Positions 26,502 to 35,436 of a stretch of 64,000 nucleotides of DNA are shown here, piece after piece (positions within the stretch are counted from its first letter, which is position 1; every line of letters starts with the position of its first letter). Origin of the DNA: Desulfovibrio sp. JC010 (GTDB taxonomy: Bacteria; Desulfobacterota; Desulfovibrionia; Desulfovibrionales; Desulfovibrionaceae); the NCBI RefSeq assembly GCF_010470675.1, contig NZ_VOIQ01000005.1, positions 62,001 through 126,000 on the forward strand. The letters run 5' to 3'. A program made the translations under genes and the position numbers. The notes under the pieces are model-generated. The model was not told where the DNA came from and did not search any database. It saw only the letters and a program-made list of their open reading frames with translations.

Positions 26502-26549
26502 AAAAGAAAGACCCCGCTGGATGAGGGGGTGAAATCCTCGTCAGCGGGG
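26502..26549 (-). terminator. intrinsic terminator or attenuator upstream of the gtrA-like gene
   Basis: On the minus strand CCCCGCTGACGAGG (26549-26536) pairs with CCTCATCCAGCGGGG (26526-26512, one bulged base and one G-T pair) and is followed by TCTTTCTTTT. No minus-strand gene lies upstream of it, so it may end a leader RNA or small RNA that begins near 26640. Confidence 0.65.
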
Positions 26550-26710
26550 CTTGCGGCGTTCGGGTCAGGTTGCGCCAAACCTCCCTTTTGCCGTCTGGAA
26601 GAAAGGATGTTTGTTCTGGTGATGAACAAAGGTTGAAAATGAAATATTTATCTTGGTAAGGAGGTCTTTTGCTGTTTGCGACTTCCTTTTTGTGTTCCGT
26701 TGATCTGTTT

Positions 26711-26731
26711 ATATGGAACGCTGTTCTATAT
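26711..26731. promoter_or_regulatory. candidate operator, near-perfect inverted repeat
   Basis: ATATGGAAC (26711-26719) and GTTCTATAT (26723-26731) are complementary at 8 of 9 positions around GCT. It resembles a GAAC-GTTC operator with a 3-base spacer. A TATAAT at 26740-26745 follows. Confidence 0.35.
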
Positions 26732-26945
26732 GTCTAATATATAATTTGTGCCTATTTGATATGTTAAAAGTATTGATGGTAGTGTTGTCTTCGATGGAGA
26801 TGATCGTTTTGCGAAGGAGGGTCTTTTGAGAACAGTGTTTGTTATTTTGTGGGGTTTAATATGTGAAAATTCTTCGGCGTTTTAGTTTTGTGATTATGTT
26901 TTTATGGGTTTTATAAAATTTGATTTTATATTAACTGAGAAAAAC

Positions 26946-28265
26946 ATGGAAAATAGCCTGAAAATATTGCTGGTGGACGATAATGCCGTCAACCTGACCC
27001 TTCTGGAGAGATTACTGAGAGACGAAGGGGCGGAGTTGTACAAGGCTGTGGATGGGGAGGAGGCAATAGGGCTTTGCCGGAAAAATGATTTTGCCCTTAT
27101 TCTGCTGGATGTGCAGATGCCCGGGATGGATGGTTATGAAACTGCACGTTTTATTAAAGGCATGGATTCATGCCGTCTGGTTCCGATCATTTTTCTGACC
27201 GCTATTTATAAAGATCCGGTTTATGCCCGTATGGGATACGAAGCCGGGGCTGTGGATTTTCTTACTCAGCCTATTGATCCTGCTACCTTGCGGGGAAAGG
27301 TCGGGGTTTTTCTGGAATTGAAAAGACAGAAAGACCGTTTGGAGCAGGAGATTGCCCAGCGCATCAAAACCGAAAAAGCCTTGCGTGCTGCCGAGGAGAA
27401 GTACCGCAACATCTTTGAGAGGGCTGTGGAGGGGATCTTCCGGTCAACCCTTGACGGCGGCTTTGAAGAGATCAATCCGGCATTGGCCCGGATTTTAGGG
27501 TATGAAACCCCTGAAGAAGCTGTAGAGATGGTCCATACTGACACGCTCTACAAAAATCCCGGTGACCGCAAAGCCTTCCTCAAAAAACTGATGAAGGAAA
27601 AGTCGCTCACGGATTATGAACTGCGTTTCAGACGCAAAGACGGTTCACTGATCTGGATATCTGAAAGCTGCCGCATTTTTGAAGAAGGCGGAGAGTTTTA
27701 TATTGAGGGCGTGGTGGAAGACATTACCCACCGCAAACTCTGTGAACTTGATTTGCAGGAGAAGGCTACCCTTGATGCCCTGACCGGAGTTCCCAATCGT
27801 TATCTCTTTTTTGACCGCCTTGGTAAATCCATTTCCAATGCCGGACGTTACGGGGAAACGCTGGCCCTGCTTTTTATTGATCTCAATGATTTCAAGCAGG
27901 TCAACGACCAGTATGGGCACCATACCGGAGACATGCTGCTTGGCAAGGTGGCCGAACGGTTCAAAGCCCGTTTGCGGTCTTCTGATACTTTTGCCCGTTT
28001 GGGCGGTGATGAGTTCTGTGTGCTGCTGGAGCGGCCTGCCAACAAGGAGAGTATTGCCCGGGTCGCAGAAGAGTTTATTGACTGCCTGAACGATCCATTT
28101 ATATTTGACGATATCTGTTGTTCCGTAGGGGCTTCTATCGGTATCAGTCTTTATCCTGAAAATGGATGCTGCGCTGAAGAGCTGGTGAAAAAAGCCGACA
28201 CTGCAATGTATCTGGTCAAGGAGGAACCGGACCGGAAGTTCTGTTTTTATTCCGGAAAGGATTGA
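26946..28265 (+). CDS. response regulator with PAS and GGDEF domains (probable diguanylate cyclase)
   Basis: The protein has 439 aa from the ATG at 26946. The earlier in-frame ATG at 26904 would add 14 hydrophobic residues of unlikely sequence and neither start has a strong ribosome binding site. A receiver domain (residues 5-120) carries the acidic pair D11-D12 and phospho-acceptor D55 (ILLDVQMPGMDGYE). A PAS domain (about 150-270) and a GGDEF domain (about 275-435; RLGGDEF with G353) follow. It should make c-di-GMP in response to phosphorylation; its partner kinase is not next to it. Confidence 0.92.
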   Translation: MENSLKILLVDDNAVNLTLLERLLRDEGAELYKAVDGEEAIGLCRKNDFALILLDVQMPGMDGYETARFIKGMDSCRLVPIIFLTAIYKDPVYARMGYEAGAVDFLTQPIDPATLRGKVGVFLELKRQKDRLEQEIAQRIKTEKALRAAEEKYRNIFERAVEGIFRSTLDGGFEEINPALARILGYETPEEAVEMVHTDTLYKNPGDRKAFLKKLMKEKSLTDYELRFRRKDGSLIWISESCRIFEEGGEFYIEGVVEDITHRKLCELDLQEKATLDALTGVPNRYLFFDRLGKSISNAGRYGETLALLFIDLNDFKQVNDQYGHHTGDMLLGKVAERFKARLRSSDTFARLGGDEFCVLLERPANKESIARVAEEFIDCLNDPFIFDDICCSVGASIGISLYPENGCCAEELVKKADTAMYLVKEEPDRKFCFYSGKD

Positions 28266-28315
28266 TTTAGCACTTTTTCTTACTGTATCTTTTTTTGCTC
28301 AGGTTGAGATTGTTC

Positions 28316-28357
28316 AAAGGGTGTTTCTGCTGCTTGTCGGTGGAAACACCCTTTTTT
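28316..28357 (+). terminator. intrinsic terminator of the response regulator-GGDEF gene
   Basis: AAAGGGTGTTTC (28316-28327) and GAAACACCCTTT (28343-28354) form a perfect 12-bp stem with a 15-base loop, followed by TTT. Confidence 0.85.
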
Positions 28358-28835
28358 ATCAGCTGATTACCATTATTTTGTCGGGGCTGGGTATTGTTGT
28401 GTCAATTTGATACTATATTCGTTTTGTTTGGATTTTGTGAAATATATTTCTTTCTCCCAGCCCTTATTTTATGTGCTTTCACGTGGCTAAATCCTTGGTG
28501 TGTCGAAATAATTTGTATATGAACTATTGTGAATGCTGTGAATTGTGCTATTAGTAAGCGGAAAATTTATTTTACTTGCCTGCTGTGAGTTCAACTTGCT
28601 GTATTTATAGTTGATTGAATTGTGATTTATTTAACTATCGGTGCTTTAACAGTTCGATTACCGTGTAAATATTTTAAGTCTCCTTGACACAGCAAAGGGG
28701 CGGTGAGATATATTTACTAAAAACTTTTTCAGATTTTTTTTAGACTTTTTCTTACGGCAAGTTTGCAATTTTATAAAAAACCAATTAGTGCTCTTTTTGT
28801 GTTACTAATTCTAAAAACGTAAGAGAGGTGGAAGG
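28358..28835. other. long AT-rich leader region of the complex I operon
   Basis: About 480 bases with no plausible reading frame. It has a candidate promoter at its end and is otherwise T-rich without recognisable structure. Its length suggests additional regulation of the nuo operon. Confidence 0.5.
28684..28714 (+). promoter_or_regulatory. candidate promoter of the nuo operon
   Basis: TTGACA (28684-28689) is followed by TATATT (28709-28714) after 19 bases, or by GATATA after 17. The site lies 122 bases before nuoA. Confidence 0.45.
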
Positions 28836-29213
28836 ATGGTTTTTTCCTGGCTTCAGTTCGCCATCTTCATGTTCTTGATAGGTGGGCTTCTTTTTGCGGG
28901 CGGACCTCTCATCCTGTCTGCCCTCGTTCATCCCCGTGCAAAAGGCGGGGACATGGGCATGTCCTATGAGTGCGGAATGAAACCGCACGGCAGGGCATGG
29001 AATCAGTTCGGTATCAGTTATTATGTCTACGCCCTGCTGTTCCTCGCCTTTGATGTGGACGTTCTCTATCTTTTCCCGGTTTCAGTCTGGTATCCCCATA
29101 CAGAAGGGATGTTCTATTTCATTGAGGTTGCCGGATTCCTGTCTGTTCTTGCAATCGCGATTATTTATTTCTGGAAAAAAGGAGTTTTCACATGGCCGAG
29201 AAAGATCTCCTGA
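28836..29213 (+). CDS. nuoA: complex I subunit A (NuoA)
   Basis: This 125-aa protein has three membrane helices and the conserved NuoA features YECGM (quinone-gate loop) after the first helix and [15 protein letters not shown] in the second. It starts the operon behind AGAGGTGG at 6 bases. In complex I it helps form the junction between the hydrophilic arm and the membrane arm next to NuoH and NuoJ. Its 3' end overlaps nuoB by 22 bases. Confidence 0.95.
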   Translation: MVFSWLQFAIFMFLIGGLLFAGGPLILSALVHPRAKGGDMGMSYECGMKPHGRAWNQFGISYYVYALLFLAFDVDVLYLFPVSVWYPHTEGMFYFIEVAGFLSVLAIAIIYFWKKGVFTWPRKIS

Positions 29214-29731
29214 CCCCCGGCGGGCATGTGGTGGAGGACGGCTTGGTCCGTCTCGAACTTGCCGAAGACGCCATGAATATCTGCCGTTCCATGTCGCTTT
29301 GGCCCATGACTTTCGGTCTGGCCTGCTGCGCCATTGAGATGATGGCGGTGGGTATGGCCCGCTATGACATGGCTCGTTTCGGTGCTGAGGTCTTCAGGCC
29401 GTCCGCCCGTCAGGCCGACTTGATGATCGTGGCCGGGACGGTGACCAAAAAGATGGCCCCGGCAGTTGTTCGCCTCTATGAACAGATGCCTGCTCCCAAA
29501 TGGGTTCTTGCTCTCGGCAACTGCGCCATTTCCGGAGGTCCGTTCAAGTTCAAGGGCCAGTACGGCATTGTTGAAGGGGTGGATAATCTCATCCCGGTAG
29601 ACGTGTATGTGCCGGGATGCCCGCCAAGGCCCGAAGCCCTGCTCGAAGGGTTGTTCCAGATTCAGGAAAAGGTGACCGGTAAACGCTGGTGGCCTGTGCC
29701 TGAAGATTTACAGAAGGAGCGTGCCTTATGA
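29192..29731 (+). CDS. nuoB: complex I subunit B (NuoB, N2 cluster)
   Basis: This 179-aa subunit binds the terminal cluster N2 that reduces quinone. The Cys ligands are visible in [11 protein letters not shown] (adjacent CC), [10 protein letters not shown] and [18 protein letters not shown] inside nuoA lies 7 bases before the ATG, so translation starts within the upstream gene. Its stop overlaps the nuoC start (ATGA). Confidence 0.97.
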   Translation: MAEKDLLTPGGHVVEDGLVRLELAEDAMNICRSMSLWPMTFGLACCAIEMMAVGMARYDMARFGAEVFRPSARQADLMIVAGTVTKKMAPAVVRLYEQMPAPKWVLALGNCAISGGPFKFKGQYGIVEGVDNLIPVDVYVPGCPPRPEALLEGLFQIQEKVTGKRWWPVPEDLQKERAL

Positions 29732-30273
29732 TGGATGCTAAAGCCATGGGAGGGCAATTAAGCCTTCCCGTAACCCCGCTCATGGTCGGCAAGGGAAGTG
29801 TCGAGACTTCCGGCATCACCATGAATGTTTTCCTCATGTCCGATGACATTATGCAGGCGGCAGAGGCCATGCTCAAACAAGCCTACCACCTTGAAAACAT
29901 CGATGCTCTCGATGTGGCTGAAGGTTTCCTGATCACCTATCATTACGCACATTTCACCAAGCCGGGCCGCATTGCCCACCGGGTGCTGGTCTGCCGGGAT
30001 GAAGCGGAACTGCCGTCCATCTCCTCCATCTTTCAGGGAGCGGACTGGCATGAGCGGGAGTGTCATGATTTTCACGGCGTTAAATTTGCCGGACATCCCA
30101 ATCTCCTGCCATTGCTCCTTGATCCGGAAACTCCCAACGGGGTTCTGCTTAAAGATGACAAAGGCCGCAAGCCGCTGCGTGAGATTCTCAATCCCGGAAA
30201 GATCGTTTTTAAAGGAGAAGGCTTTACGCTTTTTGATGAAGAGCAACCGGATGAGGCAGCACCAGAAGAGTAA
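29728..30273 (+). CDS. nuoC: complex I subunit C (NuoC)
   Basis: This 181-aa protein has the NuoC/30-kDa signature in [21 protein letters not shown] region (key residues ERECHDFHG) and the C-terminal PLR motif. It is a separate protein, not fused to NuoD as in E. coli. It overlaps nuoB by four bases and ends acidic ([12 protein letters not shown]). It is followed by repeat copy D that bridges to nuoD. Confidence 0.95.
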   Translation: MMDAKAMGGQLSLPVTPLMVGKGSVETSGITMNVFLMSDDIMQAAEAMLKQAYHLENIDALDVAEGFLITYHYAHFTKPGRIAHRVLVCRDEAELPSISSIFQGADWHERECHDFHGVKFAGHPNLLPLLLDPETPNGVLLKDDKGRKPLREILNPGKIVFKGEGFTLFDEEQPDEAAPEE

Positions 30274-30296
30274 ATGCCAAATTTAATTTAAACGCT

Positions 30297-30350
30297 GGCG
30301 AAGCCAAACTAAAAGTTTCTTTGGTCTCCCCGAAGGGGCCGCCGGAGGCA
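30297..30350 (+). repeat. dispersed hairpin element, copy D, carrying the nuoD ribosome binding site
   Basis: A short copy: GGCGAAGCCAAACTAAAAG, a 4-bp hairpin CCCC-GAA-GGGG, then GCCGCCGGAGGCA. Its GGAGG (30344-30348) lies 6 bases before the nuoD ATG, so the repeat itself supplies the translation start signal. Confidence 0.85.
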
Positions 30351-30354
30351 TCTT

Positions 30355-31506
30355 ATGAATACATTTCCTGAAGGTGATTACTACACCAACCACTTTGAAA
30401 AGGGTGCGGACGAGCATACCATGATTTTGAACATGGGACCGCAGCACCCGTCCACCCACGGTGTTCTGCGGGTCATCCTTGAGTTGGACGGTGAATACAT
30501 CGTCCGCGCCGAACCTGTGCTGGGTTACCTGCATCGTATGCATGAAAAAATGGCCGAGGTGAAAAGCTGGGTCCAGTTTATCCCCAATATGGGCCGTGTG
30601 GACTACCTGCATCCGCTGGCGTGGAACCATGCCTACGTGGGCGCAGTGGAAAAGCTGGCCGGGATCGAGGTTCCTGAACGGGCTGAATATATCCGGGTCA
30701 TCCTTACCGAGTTGAATCGTATTTCATCGCACCTGCTCTGGTGGGGCGCGTACCTGCTGGACCTCGGTGCATTTACCCCGATTATGTACGGTTTTGATGA
30801 CCGTGAGATTATGATGGACATGATGCAGAAGGTGACCGGGGCACGGCTGACCTACAGCAATTTCCGTTTCGGCGGGGTGGTTCATGATTTGAATGACGGT
30901 TTTGCCGAAGAATGTACCGCATTCATCAAACGGCTGCGCGAGCGCATGCCCATGTACAAGGATCTGGTCACCGACAACATCATCCTGCGTAAACGTATCG
31001 AAGAGATCGGTTATATGGATATCGATATGTGCAACCGCTACGGCGCAACCGGGCCGCTTATCCGTGGAGCGGGGGTGGAACACGACACCCGCAAAGCCGA
31101 GCCGTACTCCATTTATGACCGTTTTGATTGGAAAGTTCCGGTCTATTATGAAGCTGATGCCATGGCCCGCTACATGGTGCGCATGGAAGAAATCGAGCAG
31201 AGCCTGAACATTGTGGAGCAGGCCCTTGAGCAGCTTCCGGAAGGCGAACACATCATCAAGAAGGCTCCCAAGCCTACATGGAAGGCTCCGGCAGGCGAAG
31301 CGTATTTCAGTACTGAAGGCGCACGCGGCAAGGTCGGAATCCATATCGTAAGTGACGGCAGCAAGGTTCCTTACCGGATTAAGCTGCGCGCGCCGGGATT
31401 CTCCAACCTGTCGCTTTTCGCCGAATGTGCGCAGGGGACGATGCTGGCAGATGCGGTAGCGATTCTGGGTAGTCTGGACATGGTCATCCCTGAGATTGAT
31501 CGGTAG
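30355..31506 (+). CDS. nuoD: complex I subunit D (NuoD, quinone site)
   Basis: This 383-aa subunit is the 49-kDa-type protein related to [NiFe] hydrogenase large subunits. It shows MGPQHPSTHGVLR, LGYLHRMHEKMAE and the RGAGVEHDTRKAEPYSIYDRF stretch. With NuoB it forms the quinone pocket. The hydrogenase Cys motifs are absent, so it is a true complex I subunit. It starts behind the GGAGG of repeat copy D and is followed 14 bases later by nuoH. Confidence 0.97.
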   Translation: MNTFPEGDYYTNHFEKGADEHTMILNMGPQHPSTHGVLRVILELDGEYIVRAEPVLGYLHRMHEKMAEVKSWVQFIPNMGRVDYLHPLAWNHAYVGAVEKLAGIEVPERAEYIRVILTELNRISSHLLWWGAYLLDLGAFTPIMYGFDDREIMMDMMQKVTGARLTYSNFRFGGVVHDLNDGFAEECTAFIKRLRERMPMYKDLVTDNIILRKRIEEIGYMDIDMCNRYGATGPLIRGAGVEHDTRKAEPYSIYDRFDWKVPVYYEADAMARYMVRMEEIEQSLNIVEQALEQLPEGEHIIKKAPKPTWKAPAGEAYFSTEGARGKVGIHIVSDGSKVPYRIKLRAPGFSNLSLFAECAQGTMLADAVAILGSLDMVIPEIDR

Positions 31507-31520
31507 TCAGGAGAAAATTT

Positions 31521-32480
31521 ATGCCAGTAGAACTTATCAAATTACTCATAGCCTTAGTGGCGATTGCTGCCTTTGTGGGGCTTAACGGGCTGGTGCTGGT
31601 CTACCTTGAGCGTAAGGTTGCCGGATTTGTGCAGCGCAGACCCGGACCTTATGAAGTGGGGCCGCAGGGGCTGCTGCAACCGCTGGCTGATGCGGTTAAG
31701 TTGATCGGGAAACAATTGTTCACTCCCAAGGGCGCGGATAAGCTGCTTTTCTGGATGGCCCCGGTATTATCTTTCTTCCCGGTGCTGTTGCTTTTTCTGC
31801 CTATTCCTTTCGGTCCTGTAGCTACCGGAATGGAGATGAATTTAGGGCTGCTGCTTATTCTGGCATTCGCCGGATTGAATGTGCTGGCAATTTGTCTGGC
31901 CGGCTGGGGATCAAACAACAAATGGGGCATCCTCGGTGCGGCGCGAGGCGTGGCACAGTCCGTAGCTTATGAAATTCCGTTGCTGCTCTCCGTGCTGGCT
32001 ATTGCCTTCATGACCGGAAGCCTGAATCTGACCACTATTGTGGAAGGGCAGGGCGGCTGGCCGTGGCAGTGGAATGTGTTTGTGCAGCCGCTGGCCTTCA
32101 TTATCTATTTTGTGAGCGCGCTGGGCGAAACCAACCGCGCTCCCTTTGACCTGCCGGAAGCGGAAAGTGAGCTTACCGCCGGATTCCATACCGAATATTC
32201 AGGTATGGGTTTCGGTATGTTTTTCCTTGCAGAATACGCCAATATGATCGTGGTCTGCTCCGTTGCTGCGGCCCTATTCCTCGGCGGCTGGCATGGCCCG
32301 TTCTTTGACGGCGCATGGTGGTTCCTCGCCAAGGTCTACACCCTGCTGCTGATCATGATCTGGCTGCGCTGGACTTATCCCCGCGTACGCTTCGATCAGC
32401 TTTTGAATATCAACTGGAAATGGCTCATGCCCTTAGCTCTGTTGAACCTGTTTATCACCGCTTTTGTGATGAAGCTGTAG
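31521..32480 (+). CDS. nuoH: complex I subunit H (NuoH)
   Basis: This 319-aa membrane protein has eight predicted helices with the NuoH motifs ERKVAGFVQRRPGPYEVGPQGLLQPLADA (around residues 30-58) and ETNRAPFDLPEAESELTAGFHTEYSG (around 200-225), given here by position because of their length. The acidic loop contributes to quinone access and coupling. AGGAGA precedes the ATG. It is followed by nuoI after 12 bases. Confidence 0.96.
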   Translation: MPVELIKLLIALVAIAAFVGLNGLVLVYLERKVAGFVQRRPGPYEVGPQGLLQPLADAVKLIGKQLFTPKGADKLLFWMAPVLSFFPVLLLFLPIPFGPVATGMEMNLGLLLILAFAGLNVLAICLAGWGSNNKWGILGAARGVAQSVAYEIPLLLSVLAIAFMTGSLNLTTIVEGQGGWPWQWNVFVQPLAFIIYFVSALGETNRAPFDLPEAESELTAGFHTEYSGMGFGMFFLAEYANMIVVCSVAAALFLGGWHGPFFDGAWWFLAKVYTLLLIMIWLRWTYPRVRFDQLLNINWKWLMPLALLNLFITAFVMKL

Positions 32481-32492
32481 GAGGGCGTCTTA

Positions 32493-33098
32493 ATGAGTGT
32501 ATTTAAAAAATTCTGGGACGATGTCTCTTCGCTCTGGTCCCTTATCGTGGGGCTTAAAGTCACGGGCAAAAACTTTGCCGATAAAAACGTGACCCTGCAT
32601 TACCCGCGTGAGACTGTTACCTCCGGGCAGCTTGAGGGGTTCCGGGGACCGCTGGAACTGATAGGGAAGCCGAAAGATCCGGCAAAACCAAAGTGCATCG
32701 CCTGCATGATGTGCGTTACCGCCTGCCCGAGCAAATGTATCACCGTGGTCAAGGCCAAGGCTCCCAAGCCTACTGAGGCTGAGCTTCAGGCCATGAAAGA
32801 AGCGGAAGAACGCGGCGAAAAGGTCAAGAAGCCCAAAGCTCCCAAAGAACCTGCGAAATTCCTGTATGACTTTTCGCTCTGTTCGCTTTGCGGCTCATGC
32901 GTGGAAAACTGCCCGGCCAAGGCATTGCGTTACTCCTCCAATGTCTACCTGACCGTCACTGACCGCAAGGAACTTAAGATGGACCTGCTGGCCCGGCTCG
33001 GCGCACAGGCTGAAGCTGCAGCCGTAGAGACAGTTGTGGAAAATCCCAAGAATGTTGAAGCTGAACCTGTTGAAAAAGAAGCGGGGACTGAATCATGA
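32493..33098 (+). CDS. nuoI: complex I subunit I (NuoI, two [4Fe-4S] clusters) with charged linker insertion
   Basis: This 201-aa protein has two ferredoxin motifs, CIACMMCVTACPSKC (about residues 70-85) and CSLCGSCVENCP (about 130-142), for clusters N6a and N6b. Between them lies an unusual Lys/Glu/Pro-rich stretch of about 35 residues (KAPKPTEAELQAMKEAEERG), longer than in canonical NuoI. A low-complexity acidic tail follows the second cluster. AGGAGG precedes the start; the stop overlaps nuoJ by four bases. With NuoE/F/G missing, this subunit is a candidate entry point for electrons from ferredoxin (inference). Confidence 0.94.
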   Translation: MSVFKKFWDDVSSLWSLIVGLKVTGKNFADKNVTLHYPRETVTSGQLEGFRGPLELIGKPKDPAKPKCIACMMCVTACPSKCITVVKAKAPKPTEAELQAMKEAEERGEKVKKPKAPKEPAKFLYDFSLCSLCGSCVENCPAKALRYSSNVYLTVTDRKELKMDLLARLGAQAEAAAVETVVENPKNVEAEPVEKEAGTES

Positions 33099-33622
33099 TG
33101 GAAACACTCGCTAAAGTCGCTTTTGCTGTCTACACGCTGCTGATTTTGGGCGGCGGGTGCATAGCCGTGGGCGCACACAGTCTGGTCCGGGCCATGGTAG
33201 GGTTGATCGCGTCCCTGCTGGGTGTGGCCGGAATGTACATGCTCATGGCTGCTCCGTTCATGGCTTTTATGCAGATCCTTATCTACGTGGGGGCGGTCTG
33301 TGTGCTTATCTTTTTCGCCATCATGCTCACTCAGGCTGATGACCACGGCGTGGAAGCCGGAAGCCGCAGGCCGGGTAAGTCCGCACTGGCGGCCCTGACT
33401 TTTATCACTCCGGTATTCCTGATCGGATTCATCCTGATCAAGTTTCAGCCTGCTTCCATCAATATTCCGGTTGAGGTCCCGCTGACCCAGATCGGTAAGG
33501 GGCTGCTGGAAGATTATCCGGTGGCCTTTGAGCTTATTTCGGTGGTCCTGCTGGCTGCCATGGCCGGGGCGGTGCTGCTGGCCTTTGAGCAGAAAGGAAA
33601 GAAAAGGGGGAATGTATCATGA
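33095..33622 (+). CDS. nuoJ: complex I subunit J (NuoJ)
   Basis: This 175-aa protein has five membrane helices with the NuoJ motif LIYVGAVCVLIFFAIMLT containing the pi-bulge helix TM3. It overlaps nuoI and nuoK by four bases each, indicating tight translational coupling. The role is in the membrane arm near the junction. Confidence 0.94.
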   Translation: MMETLAKVAFAVYTLLILGGGCIAVGAHSLVRAMVGLIASLLGVAGMYMLMAAPFMAFMQILIYVGAVCVLIFFAIMLTQADDHGVEAGSRRPGKSALAALTFITPVFLIGFILIKFQPASINIPVEVPLTQIGKGLLEDYPVAFELISVVLLAAMAGAVLLAFEQKGKKRGNVS

Positions 33623-33927
33623 GTCCTCTTTTAATGTATCAACTGGTGGCACTCCTGCTGCTGGCTATCGGGCTGTACGGCATTGTCTGGCGCAAGTCGC
33701 TGGTGGGCATGCTTATTTCAGTGGAGCTGATGCTCAACGGGGCGGGGCTGTCCATTGTTTCCGCTTCCCAGCTTACCGAAGCCGGAAGCGCGGTGGGGCA
33801 GATCGCCGCACTCTTTGTCATGGGGTTGGCCGCTGCTGAAGCGACCCTTGTGCTGGCAATAATCATTGTGGTGGCAAAACGGTTCAAGTCCGTTGAAACC
33901 GACGCAATAACAAGGCTGAAAGGGTAA
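33619..33927 (+). CDS. nuoK: complex I subunit K (NuoK)
   Basis: This 102-aa protein has three helices homologous to MrpC. The conserved Glu pair needed for proton translocation is seen in SVELMLNG (helix 2) and AAEATLVLAI (helix 3). Start overlaps nuoJ by four bases; the next gene starts four bases after the stop. Confidence 0.95.
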   Translation: MSPLLMYQLVALLLLAIGLYGIVWRKSLVGMLISVELMLNGAGLSIVSASQLTEAGSAVGQIAALFVMGLAAAEATLVLAIIIVVAKRFKSVETDAITRLKG

Positions 33928-33931
33928 ACGT

Positions 33932-35425
33932 ATGACAGTTAGCACTGAATTCATCACCAGCGCGCGAATCCTGATCCCCCTCGGCATCACTCTCGTGGCT
34001 CCGTTCTTCATCTGGTTCTTCCGGGAGAACATCAATCGCCGTGAGGCCGTATCCATCTGGGCCGGAATCCTGACCTTTCTTTCGGTTGCCTCAATGGTCC
34101 CCGATGTGCTGGAAGGCAGGATTGTAGAATACACCCTGTTCACACTCTTTCCGGGAGTGAATGTTTCATTTGCTGCGGACGGGCTGGCTTTTATCTTCGC
34201 CCTCATCGCATCGTTTCTCTGGGTATTCGCCACCAGCTACAATATCGGCTACATGCGCACACTTAATGAGCATGCCCAGACCAGATATTACTTCTGTTTT
34301 GCGGTGGCCATTTTCGGTGCGGTGGGTGTGGCCTTTTCAGCGAATATTTTCACCCTTTATCTTTTTTATGAAATCATTTCCGTGTTCACCTACCCGCTGG
34401 TTGCCCACCATCAGGATGATGTGTCTTTCAACGGAGCGCGGAAATACATGGTTTACCTGATGGGTACCTCCAAGCTGTTCCTGCTCCCGGCCATGGTCAT
34501 GACCTATGTGCTTTGCGGAACCCTGGATTTCCATCTCGGCGATGTGGCGCAGGGAATCTTCCCGGCAGACGCCGACCCGGTTCTGGTAACCATCACCTAT
34601 ATTCTTTATATCGCAGGTCTGGCAAAAGCCGCACTCATGCCCTTTCACAATTGGCTGCCTTCGGCAATGGTCGCGCCTACTCCGGTATCCGCATTGCTGC
34701 ATGCGGTGGCGGTTGTTAAGGCCGGGGTTTTCTCGGTATCCCGCGTGATCCTCTCCGGTTTCGGGGTGGATCTCATGGACAAATTGGGGCTGGGGCTGCC
34801 CACGGCTTACCTTGCAGCATTTACCATCGTTACCGCCTCGCTTATCGCCCTGACCAAGGACGATATCAAGGCCCGTCTTGCTTATTCCACGGTCAGCCAG
34901 CTTTCCTACATCATCATCGGTGTGGCCATGCTGACCCCGGAAGCAGTGCAGGGCGGCTTGATGCACATCGCCCACCACGCTTTCTCCAAGATCACTTTGT
35001 TCTTCGGTGCCGGTGCCATTTATGTGGCAACCCACCTTAAGAAGATCAGCCTCATGGATGGGCTGGGCAGGCGCATGCCCTGGACCTTCGGGGCCTTTGC
35101 CATTGCTTCGCTGTCCATGATCGGGGTGCCTCCGGTCTGCGGATTCGCCACCAAGTGGTATCTGGTCAAAGGCGCGGTTACCATCGGGCAGTGGGGATTG
35201 CTGGTGGCTCTGCTGGCAAGTACTTTGCTCAATGCCGGATACTTCGGTCCCATTGTCTACCGGGCATTCTTTAAAGCCCCGGCAGAGGGTGCCAATATCG
35301 AGCAATACAACGAGGCTCCGCTGTGCATGGTCATTCCACTGTTTACCACGGCTCTCATTTCGGTCTGGCTGGGACTTTATCCCCAGACCTTCCTGAACTT
35401 CATTAACGTGTTCGGTAAATTCTAA
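33932..35425 (+). CDS. additional MrpD/NuoL-M-like antiporter subunit in the nuo operon
   Basis: This 497-aa membrane protein with about 14 helices belongs to the Mrp antiporter/NuoL-M-N family. Key residues are present: Glu in helix 5 (LFYEIISVF), Lys in helix 7 (GLAKAALMPFHNWLP), Lys in helix 8 (AVAVVKAGVF). It resembles MrpD more than NuoL and lacks a C-terminal lateral helix. Canonical complex I has three such subunits (L, M, N); this operon encodes four, so this one is additional. It should add a proton or sodium channel to the membrane arm (inference). A 94-aa membrane protein gene follows. Confidence 0.88.
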   Translation: MTVSTEFITSARILIPLGITLVAPFFIWFFRENINRREAVSIWAGILTFLSVASMVPDVLEGRIVEYTLFTLFPGVNVSFAADGLAFIFALIASFLWVFATSYNIGYMRTLNEHAQTRYYFCFAVAIFGAVGVAFSANIFTLYLFYEIISVFTYPLVAHHQDDVSFNGARKYMVYLMGTSKLFLLPAMVMTYVLCGTLDFHLGDVAQGIFPADADPVLVTITYILYIAGLAKAALMPFHNWLPSAMVAPTPVSALLHAVAVVKAGVFSVSRVILSGFGVDLMDKLGLGLPTAYLAAFTIVTASLIALTKDDIKARLAYSTVSQLSYIIIGVAMLTPEAVQGGLMHIAHHAFSKITLFFGAGAIYVATHLKKISLMDGLGRRMPWTFGAFAIASLSMIGVPPVCGFATKWYLVKGAVTIGQWGLLVALLASTLLNAGYFGPIVYRAFFKAPAEGANIEQYNEAPLCMVIPLFTTALISVWLGLYPQTFLNFINVFGKF

Positions 35426-35436
35426 GGAGAACCACC

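Larger units (their letters stand above)
26441..26945. other. long intergenic region with a structured GC-rich block
   Basis: No convincing gene in 505 bases. Bases 26512-26600 are GC-rich on an AT-rich background and fold into a strong hairpin plus smaller ones; 26640-26945 is AT-rich and holds an inverted repeat at 26711-26731 before the response-regulator gene. Confidence 0.6.

Noticed and set aside
26512-26549. Hammerhead-ribozyme-like strings (CTGACGA on the minus strand, GAAA on the plus strand)
   Set aside because: The core elements lie on opposite strands or lack room for stem II; the segment is a simple hairpin with T-run.
26521-26590. Cobalamin-riboswitch-like GGTGAAATCC and GTCAGG strings on the + strand
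   Set aside because: The GCCACTG core and the CCCCGCAACTG block are missing and there is no suitable gene directly downstream.
26445-26636. Open frame over the GC-rich block between gtrA and the response regulator
   Set aside because: It covers a strong hairpin, has no ribosome binding site and its opposite strand is equally open; treated as non-coding.
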